Shown one piece after another: positions 25,831-32,666 of a DNA stretch of 64,000 nt (positions are counted from its first letter, which is position 1; each line of letters begins with the position of its first letter). The stretch is from G963675935 sp963675935. GTDB lineage: Bacteria > Planctomycetota > Planctomycetia > Pirellulales > Thermoguttaceae. The stretch lies in assembly GCA_963675935.2 (NCBI GenBank), contig CAXXPV010000003.1, positions 744,001 to 808,000 on the forward strand, given 5' to 3'. Under the pieces are notes generated by a model that was not told the DNA's origin, did not search any database, and worked only from the letters and a program-made list of their open reading frames with translations. Position numbers and translations under genes: made by a program.

Positions 25831-25948
25831 TGCGACATTGCTCTTCTGAAAGTCAACGGTTAAAGAGTAGAGCTCACACCGCGATTGTGTCGATGACGAA
25901 CGCTGGAGAAGTCTGCGCCGAGGACGCTCCGGGGAGAGATGCTGCGCA

Positions 25949-27091
25949 ATGAGTATTGCTTGGAAACGCGCGCGATATTCCGTTCGGCCTCGAGCGTCCG
26001 GCAAAAATCCCGTGTTGCTCTGCACCCTGGCGTTTTGCCTGACCGTCGCGGGCGTTTACGGTCTGGGATACAGCCGTTGGAACGCCGCGCGTCCGCAGCC
26101 GACCTATACCGCGACGGCCAACCTCGTTGAAAACCAGTCCAACTCGCACTCTCCGTTCTCTTCGACCGACGCCGATCCCCGACTCGCCGTGGAAATGGCC
26201 AATGCCAGGGCGGAGCATGAAGCGGTTGAACGCCGATCCGCGTGGCGGCGCAGCTTGGAAGAACCGTGCCGGAAAGCCCGCGAATCGGCCGAGAAAGCCA
26301 GGCAGAGTTACGACGAAAGCACCGCCCGCTTGGAAAATTATGAACGGCAACAGCGCGAAGCGGAGCAAACGCGAACAGATGTGGGCAGGCCGGAAAATTC
26401 GGCGGCGTCTTTGATCGAAAACCCCCGCTGGCTTGAACTGCGGCAAAAAATCTCGCGCCTCGAACAGCGTCGCGATCAACTGCTCGTTGATCGGACGCCG
26501 CTGCATCCCGCGGTGCGAGAAATTGGAGACGAGATTTCCGACGCGAGAGGGAAACTCGCCGCCATTCCGCGGCAAATCGTCGATCATAACGTCAAAACCG
26601 CCCCCGCAGCGCCGAGCGACGATCGCATAGTCGAGGAATCGCAACAAAAACGCGCCGAATTGACGGCGGCGGTTGAAAACTCGCGGTTAGCCTGCGAAAA
26701 CGCCGATCGGACTGCGAAGGAAATCCTGCAAAAACAGCAGGCCGGGCTGCGACTGGTCGTCCAATATGCCACAGCCGAGCAAGACCCGACGCCAACAGAT
26801 GTCGGCTGGCAACGTCTGATCTGGACATCGTTGATGGCGAGTGTGCTGATGACGTTCGGCGTCGGCGCCGTGTCGGCCGGCGTCAAGATCGAGTCGCCCG
26901 TGGCGACTGTCGCCGAGGTGGAATCCGATCTTGGCATGCCTGTCCTCGGCGTGATTCCCAGCGATGAGGCCGAGGTGGACGCGGCCGCCATTTTTCATCA
27001 ATATCGAACGCGCCGAACGGCAATCGCGCTCGGATTGCTTCTGATTGTCGGCTGCCCCCTGTTGGCAATCTGGGGCATCGCCGGAATCTAA
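25949..27091 (+). CDS. Wzz-like polysaccharide chain-length/co-polymerase protein
   Basis: A 380-residue inner-membrane protein with one helix near the start (NPVLLCTLAFCLTVAGVYGL), a long charged coiled coil (about 60-290; RLEQRRDQLLVDRTPLHPAVRE), and two C-terminal helices (LIWTSLMASVLMTFGVGAVS; AIALGLLLIVGCPLLAIWG). The pattern LHPAVREIGDEI and the VAEVESDLGMPVLGVIPSD stretch between the last helices are found in Wzz/GumC-type proteins of exopolysaccharide export. The two genes behind it (ExeA-like, CpsD-like) support this. Classical substrate genes are missing here. Confidence 0.8.
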   Translation: MSIAWKRARYSVRPRASGKNPVLLCTLAFCLTVAGVYGLGYSRWNAARPQPTYTATANLVENQSNSHSPFSSTDADPRLAVEMANARAEHEAVERRSAWRRSLEEPCRKARESAEKARQSYDESTARLENYERQQREAEQTRTDVGRPENSAASLIENPRWLELRQKISRLEQRRDQLLVDRTPLHPAVREIGDEISDARGKLAAIPRQIVDHNVKTAPAAPSDDRIVEESQQKRAELTAAVENSRLACENADRTAKEILQKQQAGLRLVVQYATAEQDPTPTDVGWQRLIWTSLMASVLMTFGVGAVSAGVKIESPVATVAEVESDLGMPVLGVIPSDEAEVDAAAIFHQYRTRRTAIALGLLLIVGCPLLAIWGIAGI

Positions 27092-27209
27092 CGTTCATTA
27101 TTCATCCGGCGGCTGCCGAATTGATGGAGTGAGACAATACGATCCCGCTCAACGGCTATTGATAAACTAGCGTGACGCGGCAGAATGAGCAGCAAAAGAA
27201 GGCTAGGAA

Positions 27210-28805
27210 ATGTACGACGGATGTTTCGGACTGACTCACCGACCGTTCGCCCCGGTTCCGCAATTGGAACAGTATTTTGCGGCCGGCACGATTGAGGCTG
27301 CGCGCACCACGCTTGCTCGTTGCATCGAGCGGGCCGAGGGTACGGGTTTTGTCGTTGGCCCCTCGGGCACGGGCAAAACACTGCTGTGCCTGATGTTGGC
27401 CGAGCAGTTCCGCAAGACCTTTCAGGTGGCGATGTTGGCCAGCGGGCGGCTGGGCACACGGCGCGCCCTGTTTCAGGCCATTCTGTATGAATTGGGCCGA
27501 CCCTACCGCTACATGGACGAGGGCGAACTCCGGCTGGCCATCGTCGAGCGTTTGACCGCCGCGGGCGACAAGCCGCGCGGCATGCTGCTGCTGATCGACG
27601 AGGCCCACACGCTGCCGCCGCGTCTGCTGGACGAAATTCGGCTGCTGAGCAATTTGGCGCAAAACGGCGAACCGCTCGTGCGGCTCGTGCTATCCGGCGG
27701 GCCGGCTCTCGAAGAGCGTTTCGCCAGTCCGAAACTCGACTCGTTCAGCCAACGTCTCAGTGCCCGCTGCTATTTAGAAGCGTTCAATCGCACCGAAACG
27801 CAGGAGTACATCCGCTGGCAGATCGACGCGGCCGACGGCGTCGGCGCCGAGATGTTTTCGGACGAAACCTGCCAAAGCGTTTTTCAGGCGACCGGCGGCG
27901 TGCCGCGTTTGATCAATCAGGTGTGCGACCATGCCCTGTTGCTGGCCGACGTTGCCGGGCAAAAAGCGATTGCGCCAGCCCTGGTCGAGGAAGCCTGGGC
28001 CGATCTTCAGCAGTTGCCGACGCCTTGGAGCGGCGAGTCGAAAAGCGAATCGTCGGCCAGCGGCGTGATCGAGTTCGGTTCGCTCGACGATTCGTCGGAA
28101 TCGCCGGCTGTCGTGCCGACCGCCACGGCAACCGCCGCCCGCGTGTTCCGGGTCGCCTCGGTCGAAGAAGAGGAAGAGGCCCGGCTCGAAAGCGACAAAC
28201 CGGACCAACAGATACACCGCATCGAACAACTTTTGGCCGAGGCCGACGACGACTTTCAGCCGGCCGGCTCCATCCACCCGGAAATCGAGTTGCGTTTCGA
28301 GGATGCGTTGCATCCTTTCCAAGAAGATTTCGAGCATGAGGAAGTGGTGTCGGATCGCTATGCGGCGCCGACAATCGCTTTGAAACATCCCGCGAACTCG
28401 ATGCCGGTTAGTCCCCAAACGATTCCATCTTCCGCAATTCAAGAAGAGTCGGAACCCTCTTTTCCCTTGCCCATCGTGCAAGAAGAGTCGGCATCGTCTT
28501 TTCCATTGCCCATCGTGCAAGAAGAGTCGGAGCCGTCTTTCTCGATGCTCGTTGAGGAAGAAGAGCCGGAAACATCCTCTTCCTTGCCTGTCGCGGAAGA
28601 AGAGCAGGAATTCTGTCTCCCCTCGCCCGTTGCGGGAGAGGGACAGGGGGTGAGGGCCTTCGTCACCAGTGCATCGTCGAACGAATTCCCATCTTCCACA
28701 GCGGTCGCCGCCGAGCAGCGTGCCCTCTCCGATCAACACGCCCAAGAAACCTCGCCTCCTCGGCATGAGTACAAACAGTTGTTCGCCCGAATGCTGCGAG
28801 GGTAA
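27210..28805 (+). CDS. ExeA-like AAA ATPase with a long repetitive tail
   Basis: 531 residues. The first 270 are an AAA ATPase of the ExeA/XrtA-associated type: FGLTHRPFAPVP at the start, Walker A GPSGTGKT near residue 50, Walker B LLLIDEAHTLPP and sensor TGGVPRLINQVCDHAL. The remaining half is acidic and low-complexity, with about three copies of a 13-residue unit (PLPIVQEESEPSF) at 28437-28560. A dispersed repeat is read in frame at 28618-28658 (SPVAGEGQGVR). In other bacteria such ATPases accompany exopolysaccharide or exosortase loci. Confidence 0.87.
   Translation: MYDGCFGLTHRPFAPVPQLEQYFAAGTIEAARTTLARCIERAEGTGFVVGPSGTGKTLLCLMLAEQFRKTFQVAMLASGRLGTRRALFQAILYELGRPYRYMDEGELRLAIVERLTAAGDKPRGMLLLIDEAHTLPPRLLDEIRLLSNLAQNGEPLVRLVLSGGPALEERFASPKLDSFSQRLSARCYLEAFNRTETQEYIRWQIDAADGVGAEMFSDETCQSVFQATGGVPRLINQVCDHALLLADVAGQKAIAPALVEEAWADLQQLPTPWSGESKSESSASGVIEFGSLDDSSESPAVVPTATATAARVFRVASVEEEEEARLESDKPDQQIHRIEQLLAEADDDFQPAGSIHPEIELRFEDALHPFQEDFEHEEVVSDRYAAPTIALKHPANSMPVSPQTIPSSAIQEESEPSFPLPIVQEESASSFPLPIVQEESEPSFSMLVEEEEPETSSSLPVAEEEQEFCLPSPVAGEGQGVRAFVTSASSNEFPSSTAVAAEQRALSDQHAQETSPPRHEYKQLFARMLRG
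28618..28658. repeat. CCCTCGCCC..GGGGGTGAGGG repeat inside the ExeA-like gene
   Basis: The same family as at 7678, 13009 and 45774. It is read in the same orientation and frame as in the ferredoxin gene, giving SPVAGEGQGVR. Confidence 0.85.
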
Positions 28806-28809
28806 TATC

Positions 28810-29568
28810 ATGGATACCCAGTCGGGAATTCCGCATCGCATCGGACCGGATATTTGCCCGGTGATCCTTCCTCTGGGAGGAGCGAGCAGTCACGTCGAGA
28901 AGACGCCGGCGATGGACATGCAGCAATTTTCGTTTCCCGCCATTCCGCATGCGCGCGAAGTTTTGACGCCCAAGAACGATCTTCGCGCGATATGGCCGCG
29001 GTGCAATTGCGCCGCGACCCTGCGGGCGTGCAACGAGTTGGCCGCGACGATTCACGGCCGGCTGCCGCGCGGCCGGCCCGCGGTTTTGGCGCTAACCAGT
29101 CCGGGCGATGGCGACGGCAAAACGACGCTCGCCGAGGCATTGGCGCCGGAATTGGCCCATCGAACGCCGGGCGGCATTCTGGCGGTCGACGCCGATTTTC
29201 GCAAGGCAGACCTCACCGCGCGACTGATGCTGCCCACCGGGGCCGCGTCGTCCGAGTCGTCGCTGATTTATCCGACCGATCTTCCCGATTTGAGCGTTCT
29301 GCCGATGTCGCTGGAACGGTCGGGCCGATGTTTTGATTCGGCCTGGACGAACGGGTTGCGCGAGAAGTGGCCGCTTGTGCTTTTGGACACGGCATCGCTG
29401 GAACATGCGGAGACGACGCGGTTGTTACGACATTGTGACGGCGTGTGCTTGGTCGTTCGCTTGGGCTACACTCTTCGTCGCGCCGTGGCCGAGGCCGCCC
29501 GCATCATCGCCCGTTGTGGCGACCATCTGCTAGGCTGCGTGATCGTCGGGCAACAGCCAGAAGTTTAG
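28810..29568 (+). CDS. CpsD/CapB-like ATPase (BY-kinase fold)
   Basis: 252 residues starting at the ATG at 28810, five bases after the ExeA-like stop. The deviant Walker A SPGDGDGKTTLAEALA and Walker A' ILAVDADFRKADLT are those of bacterial tyrosine kinases and their MinD-like relatives; WPLVLLDTASLEHAE is Walker B. No C-terminal tyrosine cluster is present, so kinase activity may be missing or act in trans. The stop codon TAG belongs to a GTTTAGCC repeat that begins at 29563, so the last residues are repeat-derived. Confidence 0.82.
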   Translation: MDTQSGIPHRIGPDICPVILPLGGASSHVEKTPAMDMQQFSFPAIPHAREVLTPKNDLRAIWPRCNCAATLRACNELAATIHGRLPRGRPAVLALTSPGDGDGKTTLAEALAPELAHRTPGGILAVDADFRKADLTARLMLPTGAASSESSLIYPTDLPDLSVLPMSLERSGRCFDSAWTNGLREKWPLVLLDTASLEHAETTRLLRHCDGVCLVVRLGYTLRRAVAEAARIIARCGDHLLGCVIVGQQPEV

Positions 29569-29656
29569 CCGGCGAACTTGTTCGCCGCGTTCTTGACCAT
29601 TATTTGGCGCAGATCGCCTGGAATCATTTGCAACAATGGTTCTTGACACCTTTTTT
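29563..29656. repeat. Truncated GTTTAGCC repeat abutting an ACCATTATTTGGCGC repeat
   Basis: 29563-29590 is the left half of a GTTTAGCCGGCGAAC element. At about 29596-29656 an ACCATTATTTGGCGCAG..AACAATGGTTCTTGACACC element follows, lacking its left arm. The first supplies the stop codon of the CpsD-like gene. Confidence 0.8.
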
Positions 29657-29681
29657 CATGCTCAATTCCGGTGGTCTATCC

Positions 29682-29709
29682 GTGTATTTATCTATATAGT
29701 AAAATACAC
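29682..29709. promoter_or_regulatory. Inverted repeat upstream of brnTA
   Basis: GTGTATTT (29682-29689) and AAATACAC (29702-29709) form a perfect 8-bp dyad across an AT-rich centre holding TATATAGTA. It ends two bases before the GAGGAGG ribosome site of brnT, so it suits an autoregulatory operator for the antitoxin. Confidence 0.6.
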
Positions 29710-29723
29710 AGAGGAGGATCGTC

Positions 29724-29987
29724 GTGCTATTCCGGTGGAATGCGTGGAACACCGAACACATCGCCGAACACGGCGTCTCTCCAGAAGAGGCGGAATGGGT
29801 TGTGGAACACGCCCGACGCCCCTATCCGCAGGCGCGGGCCGATGACAAATGGATCGCGAAAGGGCGAGGATATGGCGGCCGCTGGTTGCAGGTCGTTTTC
29901 ATCTTCTCACCCGACGATACGGTGTTCGTTATCCATGCCCGACCATTAACGGAGAACGAAAAACGCCAAGAGCGCAGGAAGGGATGA
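29724..29987 (+). CDS. brnT: BrnT-family ribonuclease toxin
   Basis: An 87-residue RelE-fold toxin. The start is GTG at 29724, six bases after GAGGAGG. The FRWNAWNTEHIAEHGVSPEE start and RRPYPQARADDKWIAKG resemble the family; VVFIFSPDDTVFVIHARPLT and ENEKR close it. The antitoxin gene starts two bases after the stop codon. Confidence 0.87.
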   Translation: MLFRWNAWNTEHIAEHGVSPEEAEWVVEHARRPYPQARADDKWIAKGRGYGGRWLQVVFIFSPDDTVFVIHARPLTENEKRQERRKG

Positions 29988-29988
29988 C

Positions 29989-30321
29989 ATGCCAAACCAA
30001 TCCAAAACACACAAGAGTGGTAAAAAACCGTATCAGAAAATGGCCGCGGCCGAGTTGCGTAAGGCGACCGCCGAGTTCGATCGGGAGTTTGTGGGCGACA
30101 CGTTCGGCCCGCCGACGCCGGAGCAACGGGCTCAATTTGATCGGGCGAAACGCAAACGCGGTCGGCCACAAGTCGGGGCAGGCTCGAAAACGATCAGCGT
30201 CACGGTGGAAGCTCATCTGCTGGCCAAAACCGATCGACTCGCCAAGAAGCTTCAGGTGCCACGCGCCGTTCTCATCGCCCGAGGGCTTCAGGCCGTGGTG
30301 GGCCAGGAAGTGACGATGTGA
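29989..30321 (+). CDS. BrnA-like antitoxin
   Basis: A 110-residue basic protein. The C-terminal half (KTISVTVEAHLLAKTDRLAK..VPRAVLIARGLQAVV) is a ribbon-helix-helix DNA-binding segment; the N-terminal half would hold the toxin. The family call rests mainly on position behind brnT. Confidence 0.78.
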   Translation: MPNQSKTHKSGKKPYQKMAAAELRKATAEFDREFVGDTFGPPTPEQRAQFDRAKRKRGRPQVGAGSKTISVTVEAHLLAKTDRLAKKLQVPRAVLIARGLQAVVGQEVTM

Positions 30322-30450
30322 GTCTGCACCCCTTACAAGGCAACGTAACAATCAAATACCTATATCAGCACGGAATTACGGATTAAGTTCGATGGAAAGC
30401 ATGTGAACATTGATGCTTCCCCCCCTCAATTCGCTGCCTAACAGACAAAG

Positions 30451-30954
30451 ATGATGGGCATGGTCATGCGTCCCAAGAGTGTATTGCTCGCAATCCCACG
30501 GTTTCACGTCTTTGTGCTGTCATCACTCTGGCTTGCAAATATCATTTGGCTTTACGTGGAATACTCGCGGACTGGCGGCGATGATGCCCTTGTTCCCTTT
30601 GTTTACGGCTGGATTGGATGGTGGTTAGCGATACTTGCACCCTACCGCGCAGGTGATGCCCTGTTTATCGTGTTGGACTGTATCGGAGGCGTGTTGGCAA
30701 TGGCGCTCGTGGGTTTTGTTCAGGACGCTCTGAGGATTCCAAGGTGGGTTGCCATGTTGTATCCTGGGCTTGCAATTCTCATCGTGTTGCAAGCTGAAAT
30801 CTTCGGCCCGAATTTTGTGAATAATATACTCCGCGAGCTACTGATTTCCTTAGGCTTCAGCATCTACGTCGTATCTTTTCTGTCGTGTGTACTTGCGACC
30901 GGTTGGTGGATCGTGCGCAAGTCGTTTGTGCTGCGTGATGGAGGTAGACCATAA
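30451..30954 (+). CDS. Hypothetical four-helix membrane protein
   Basis: 167 residues with hydrophobic segments FHVFVLSSLWLANIIWLYVE, FVYGWIGWWLAILAPY, ALFIVLDCIGGVLAMALVG, YPGLAILIVLQAEIFG and YVVSFLSCVLATGWWIV. No clear ribosome site; ATG at 30466 is an alternative start. Codon use is less GC-biased than its neighbours, which with the surrounding repeats hints at acquisition. No family is recognised. Confidence 0.55.
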   Translation: MMGMVMRPKSVLLAIPRFHVFVLSSLWLANIIWLYVEYSRTGGDDALVPFVYGWIGWWLAILAPYRAGDALFIVLDCIGGVLAMALVGFVQDALRIPRWVAMLYPGLAILIVLQAEIFGPNFVNNILRELLISLGFSIYVVSFLSCVLATGWWIVRKSFVLRDGGRP

Positions 30955-30964
30955 AACAACGGGC

Positions 30965-31039
30965 AAAAAGGCGTCGCGAACCATTATTTGGCGCAGATCG
31001 CCCAAATCATTTGTAACAATGGTTCCTGACACCTTTTTT
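30965..31039. repeat. AAAAAGG(C/T)GTC..GACACCTTTTTT palindromic repeat
   Basis: Left arm AAAAAGGCGTCGCGAACCAT, right arm ATGGTTCCTGACACCTTTTT, centre TATTTGGCGCAGATCG. Its right part encodes the last residues and stop of the PEP-CTERM gene on the other strand. Relatives are at 29596, 32093 and 35835. Confidence 0.88.
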
Positions 31040-31999
31040 CCAGGCGAAGGCCAGCAGGCTAATGGCGCCAATGCCGAAAAGGAGCAGACTGGACGGTTCG
31101 GGGACCACGACATTGGGCGCCACGCTTTGGATCCAACCCAGCCTTGCGGAGATGCGCGAGGCGGCGCTCAAGCCTGGCTCGTGGATGGAATCGTATTTCC
31201 AGCCTGAATCCCAGTAGTACAGGCCTTGCGCATCGAAGATCGCGGCATTGAATCCATCTTTTTTGACACCCTCGCCCGTGTAGCTGAACGGGCCTGATAC
31301 TGCGAAGTTGATCCCGGCAAGTTTCCATTGGCCTTGCGAGTAGATGAAAACGGCGCCCGACGAATCGCCGACCGAAAGCATCGCCTCGTTGGCAATTCCA
31401 TTGGCGTCGAAGTTGAAGCAGAGCAGGGAATCGGTGGAAGTGGAACTGTAATTCTCGAAGCTGCTGACGATGTTCTTGCCCCAACTCTGAACGCCGTCGG
31501 AAGTCCCCCAGAGCCATCCCTTCAGAGTCGAGCCGACGATAACCTCGCCGCCGCGTTGCGTGCCTCGTCCTATGACCGTCATGGTCTCGTCGATTTCGGA
31601 GCCGTCGATGGACGTGTTGTAGAGCGTCGCGTAGGCGGGGAAAGTGTAGCCCTCATTGAGAGTGTAGATGCAAAGGTCGCTGCCCGCGTCGGTTGCGCGA
31701 GACGACAGGTTCACCGAGTAGCTGACTCCTCGAAAAGTGACTGTCGAATTGGGTGTGACATGTTTGGCCCCGATGAAATGCGTTGCGTCGATCGGCGTGG
31801 CAAGGTAATTGCCCCACGTGGCTTCGAGGTTCCAGGCGTCCGCTCCGTCGGAACTGGAGGGATCGCTGGTGTTCCGTGTCGGCGTGGAGTAGAGAATGAC
31901 GCCGCGAGCTTCGACGGTTGCCGCCAACACGCCCGCGACAAAGACCGACACGGAGACAATGCCGTGCCACAACGGGGCGCCGCAAGAGGTTTTCACCAT
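31007..31999 (-). CDS. PEP-CTERM-anchored trypsin-like serine protease
   Basis: 330 residues: signal peptide, then a chymotrypsin-like fold with candidate triad residues H in FIGAKHVTPNS, D in AGSDLCIYTL and S in VGDSSGAVFIYSQGQWKLAG. GDSSG followed by W-x-LAGI is the protease serine motif with one G changed to S. The C-terminus VVPEPSSLLLFGIGAISLLA with FAWKK is a PEP-CTERM exosortase signal (motif, helix, basic tail). The last residues (KKGVRNHCYK) and stop come from the repeat at 30965-31039. No exosortase gene is in the window. Confidence 0.85.
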   Translation of the reverse strand: MVKTSCGAPLWHGIVSVSVFVAGVLAATVEARGVILYSTPTRNTSDPSSSDGADAWNLEATWGNYLATPIDATHFIGAKHVTPNSTVTFRGVSYSVNLSSRATDAGSDLCIYTLNEGYTFPAYATLYNTSIDGSEIDETMTVIGRGTQRGGEVIVGSTLKGWLWGTSDGVQSWGKNIVSSFENYSSTSTDSLLCFNFDANGIANEAMLSVGDSSGAVFIYSQGQWKLAGINFAVSGPFSYTGEGVKKDGFNAAIFDAQGLYYWDSGWKYDSIHEPGLSAASRISARLGWIQSVAPNVVVPEPSSLLLFGIGAISLLAFAWKKGVRNHCYK

Positions 32000-32092
32000 G
32001 TTGACCTCCTATGCCATCTATCACAAAACCGCCGCAAAATTTCATTATCCTGCCCCCTCTCCGACTTTTCAAGTAGCCTCCCCCTATTGTAG

Positions 32093-32170
32093 AAAAAAAG
32101 GCGCCAGAAACCTTTGTTTGGCGCAGCCTGTCCAAAATCATTGGTAACAATGGTTCCTGACGCCTTTTTT
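32093..32170. repeat. AAAAAAAGGCGCC..GACGCCTTTTTT palindromic repeat
   Basis: The same family as 30965-31039, with compensating changes in both arms (GGCG against CGCC). It lies between the PEP-CTERM gene and blaI, just before the blaI promoter, and could end a transcript. Confidence 0.85.
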
Positions 32171-32175
32171 CTCCC

Positions 32176-32228
32176 TTGACAGGCTTTTTTCTTTCCGATA
32201 GCATAATGACAGACGTACTGTCTGTCAT
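32176..32228 (+). promoter_or_regulatory. blaI-blaR1 promoter and BlaI operator
   Basis: The -35 TTGACA (32176-32181), 17-base spacer and -10 TAGCAT (32199-32204) make a good sigma-70 type promoter. Directly after it comes a perfect dyad ATGACAGAC-GTACT-GTCTGTCAT (32206-32228), 21 bases before the blaI ATG. BlaI-type repressors bind such dyads at their own promoter. Confidence 0.8.
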
Positions 32229-32249
32229 AGACACGGAGGCCGCTGGACC

Positions 32250-32654
32250 ATGAAACTCGACCGGATCACCGATGGAGAGCTTTCCATCTTGCAAGTCCTT
32301 TGGGAACGCGGCGAGGCAACCAGCCGCGAAATTACGGCCGCCGTTCACCCGGAAGTGACGGACCCCAAAATGGCGTCTGTGCAAAAACTCATCGAGCGGT
32401 TGGAGGCGAAGGGCTGCGTCCGACGCGATCGGAGCGAACGGGCGCATCGGTTTCGCCCGCTGGTCAGCCACGAGCAGTTCCTCCGAAGCCGCCTGCAATC
32501 GCTCGCCGACCGGCTGTGCGAGGGAGCGATGGTTCCCTTGGTGACGACGCTCTTGCGGTCTGAAAAACTTCCCAAGAAAGAACGCGAGCAACTGCGTAAA
32601 CTCGTTGACGATCTTTGGCCGTCGAAAGGGAGCGGCAACCGTACCTCAAACTAA
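32250..32654 (+). CDS. blaI: BlaI/MecI/CopY family transcriptional repressor
   Basis: A winged-helix repressor of 134 residues. ITDGELSILQVLWERGEATS and MASVQKLIERLEAKGCVRRD are the wing-helix region; HRFRPLVSHEQFLRSRLQSL leads to the dimerisation helices. It would repress its own operon until BlaR1 signalling leads to its cleavage. In planctomycetes BlaI/BlaR1 pairs are numerous and are not limited to beta-lactam response. Confidence 0.93.
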   Translation: MKLDRITDGELSILQVLWERGEATSREITAAVHPEVTDPKMASVQKLIERLEAKGCVRRDRSERAHRFRPLVSHEQFLRSRLQSLADRLCEGAMVPLVTTLLRSEKLPKKEREQLRKLVDDLWPSKGSGNRTSN

Positions 32655-32666
32655 GCGAGAACCGCC

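Noticed and set aside
28437..28600. CRISPR-like or VNTR array
   Set aside because: The imperfect 39-bp units lie in one reading frame and encode a repeated acidic peptide; there are no spacers or cas genes.
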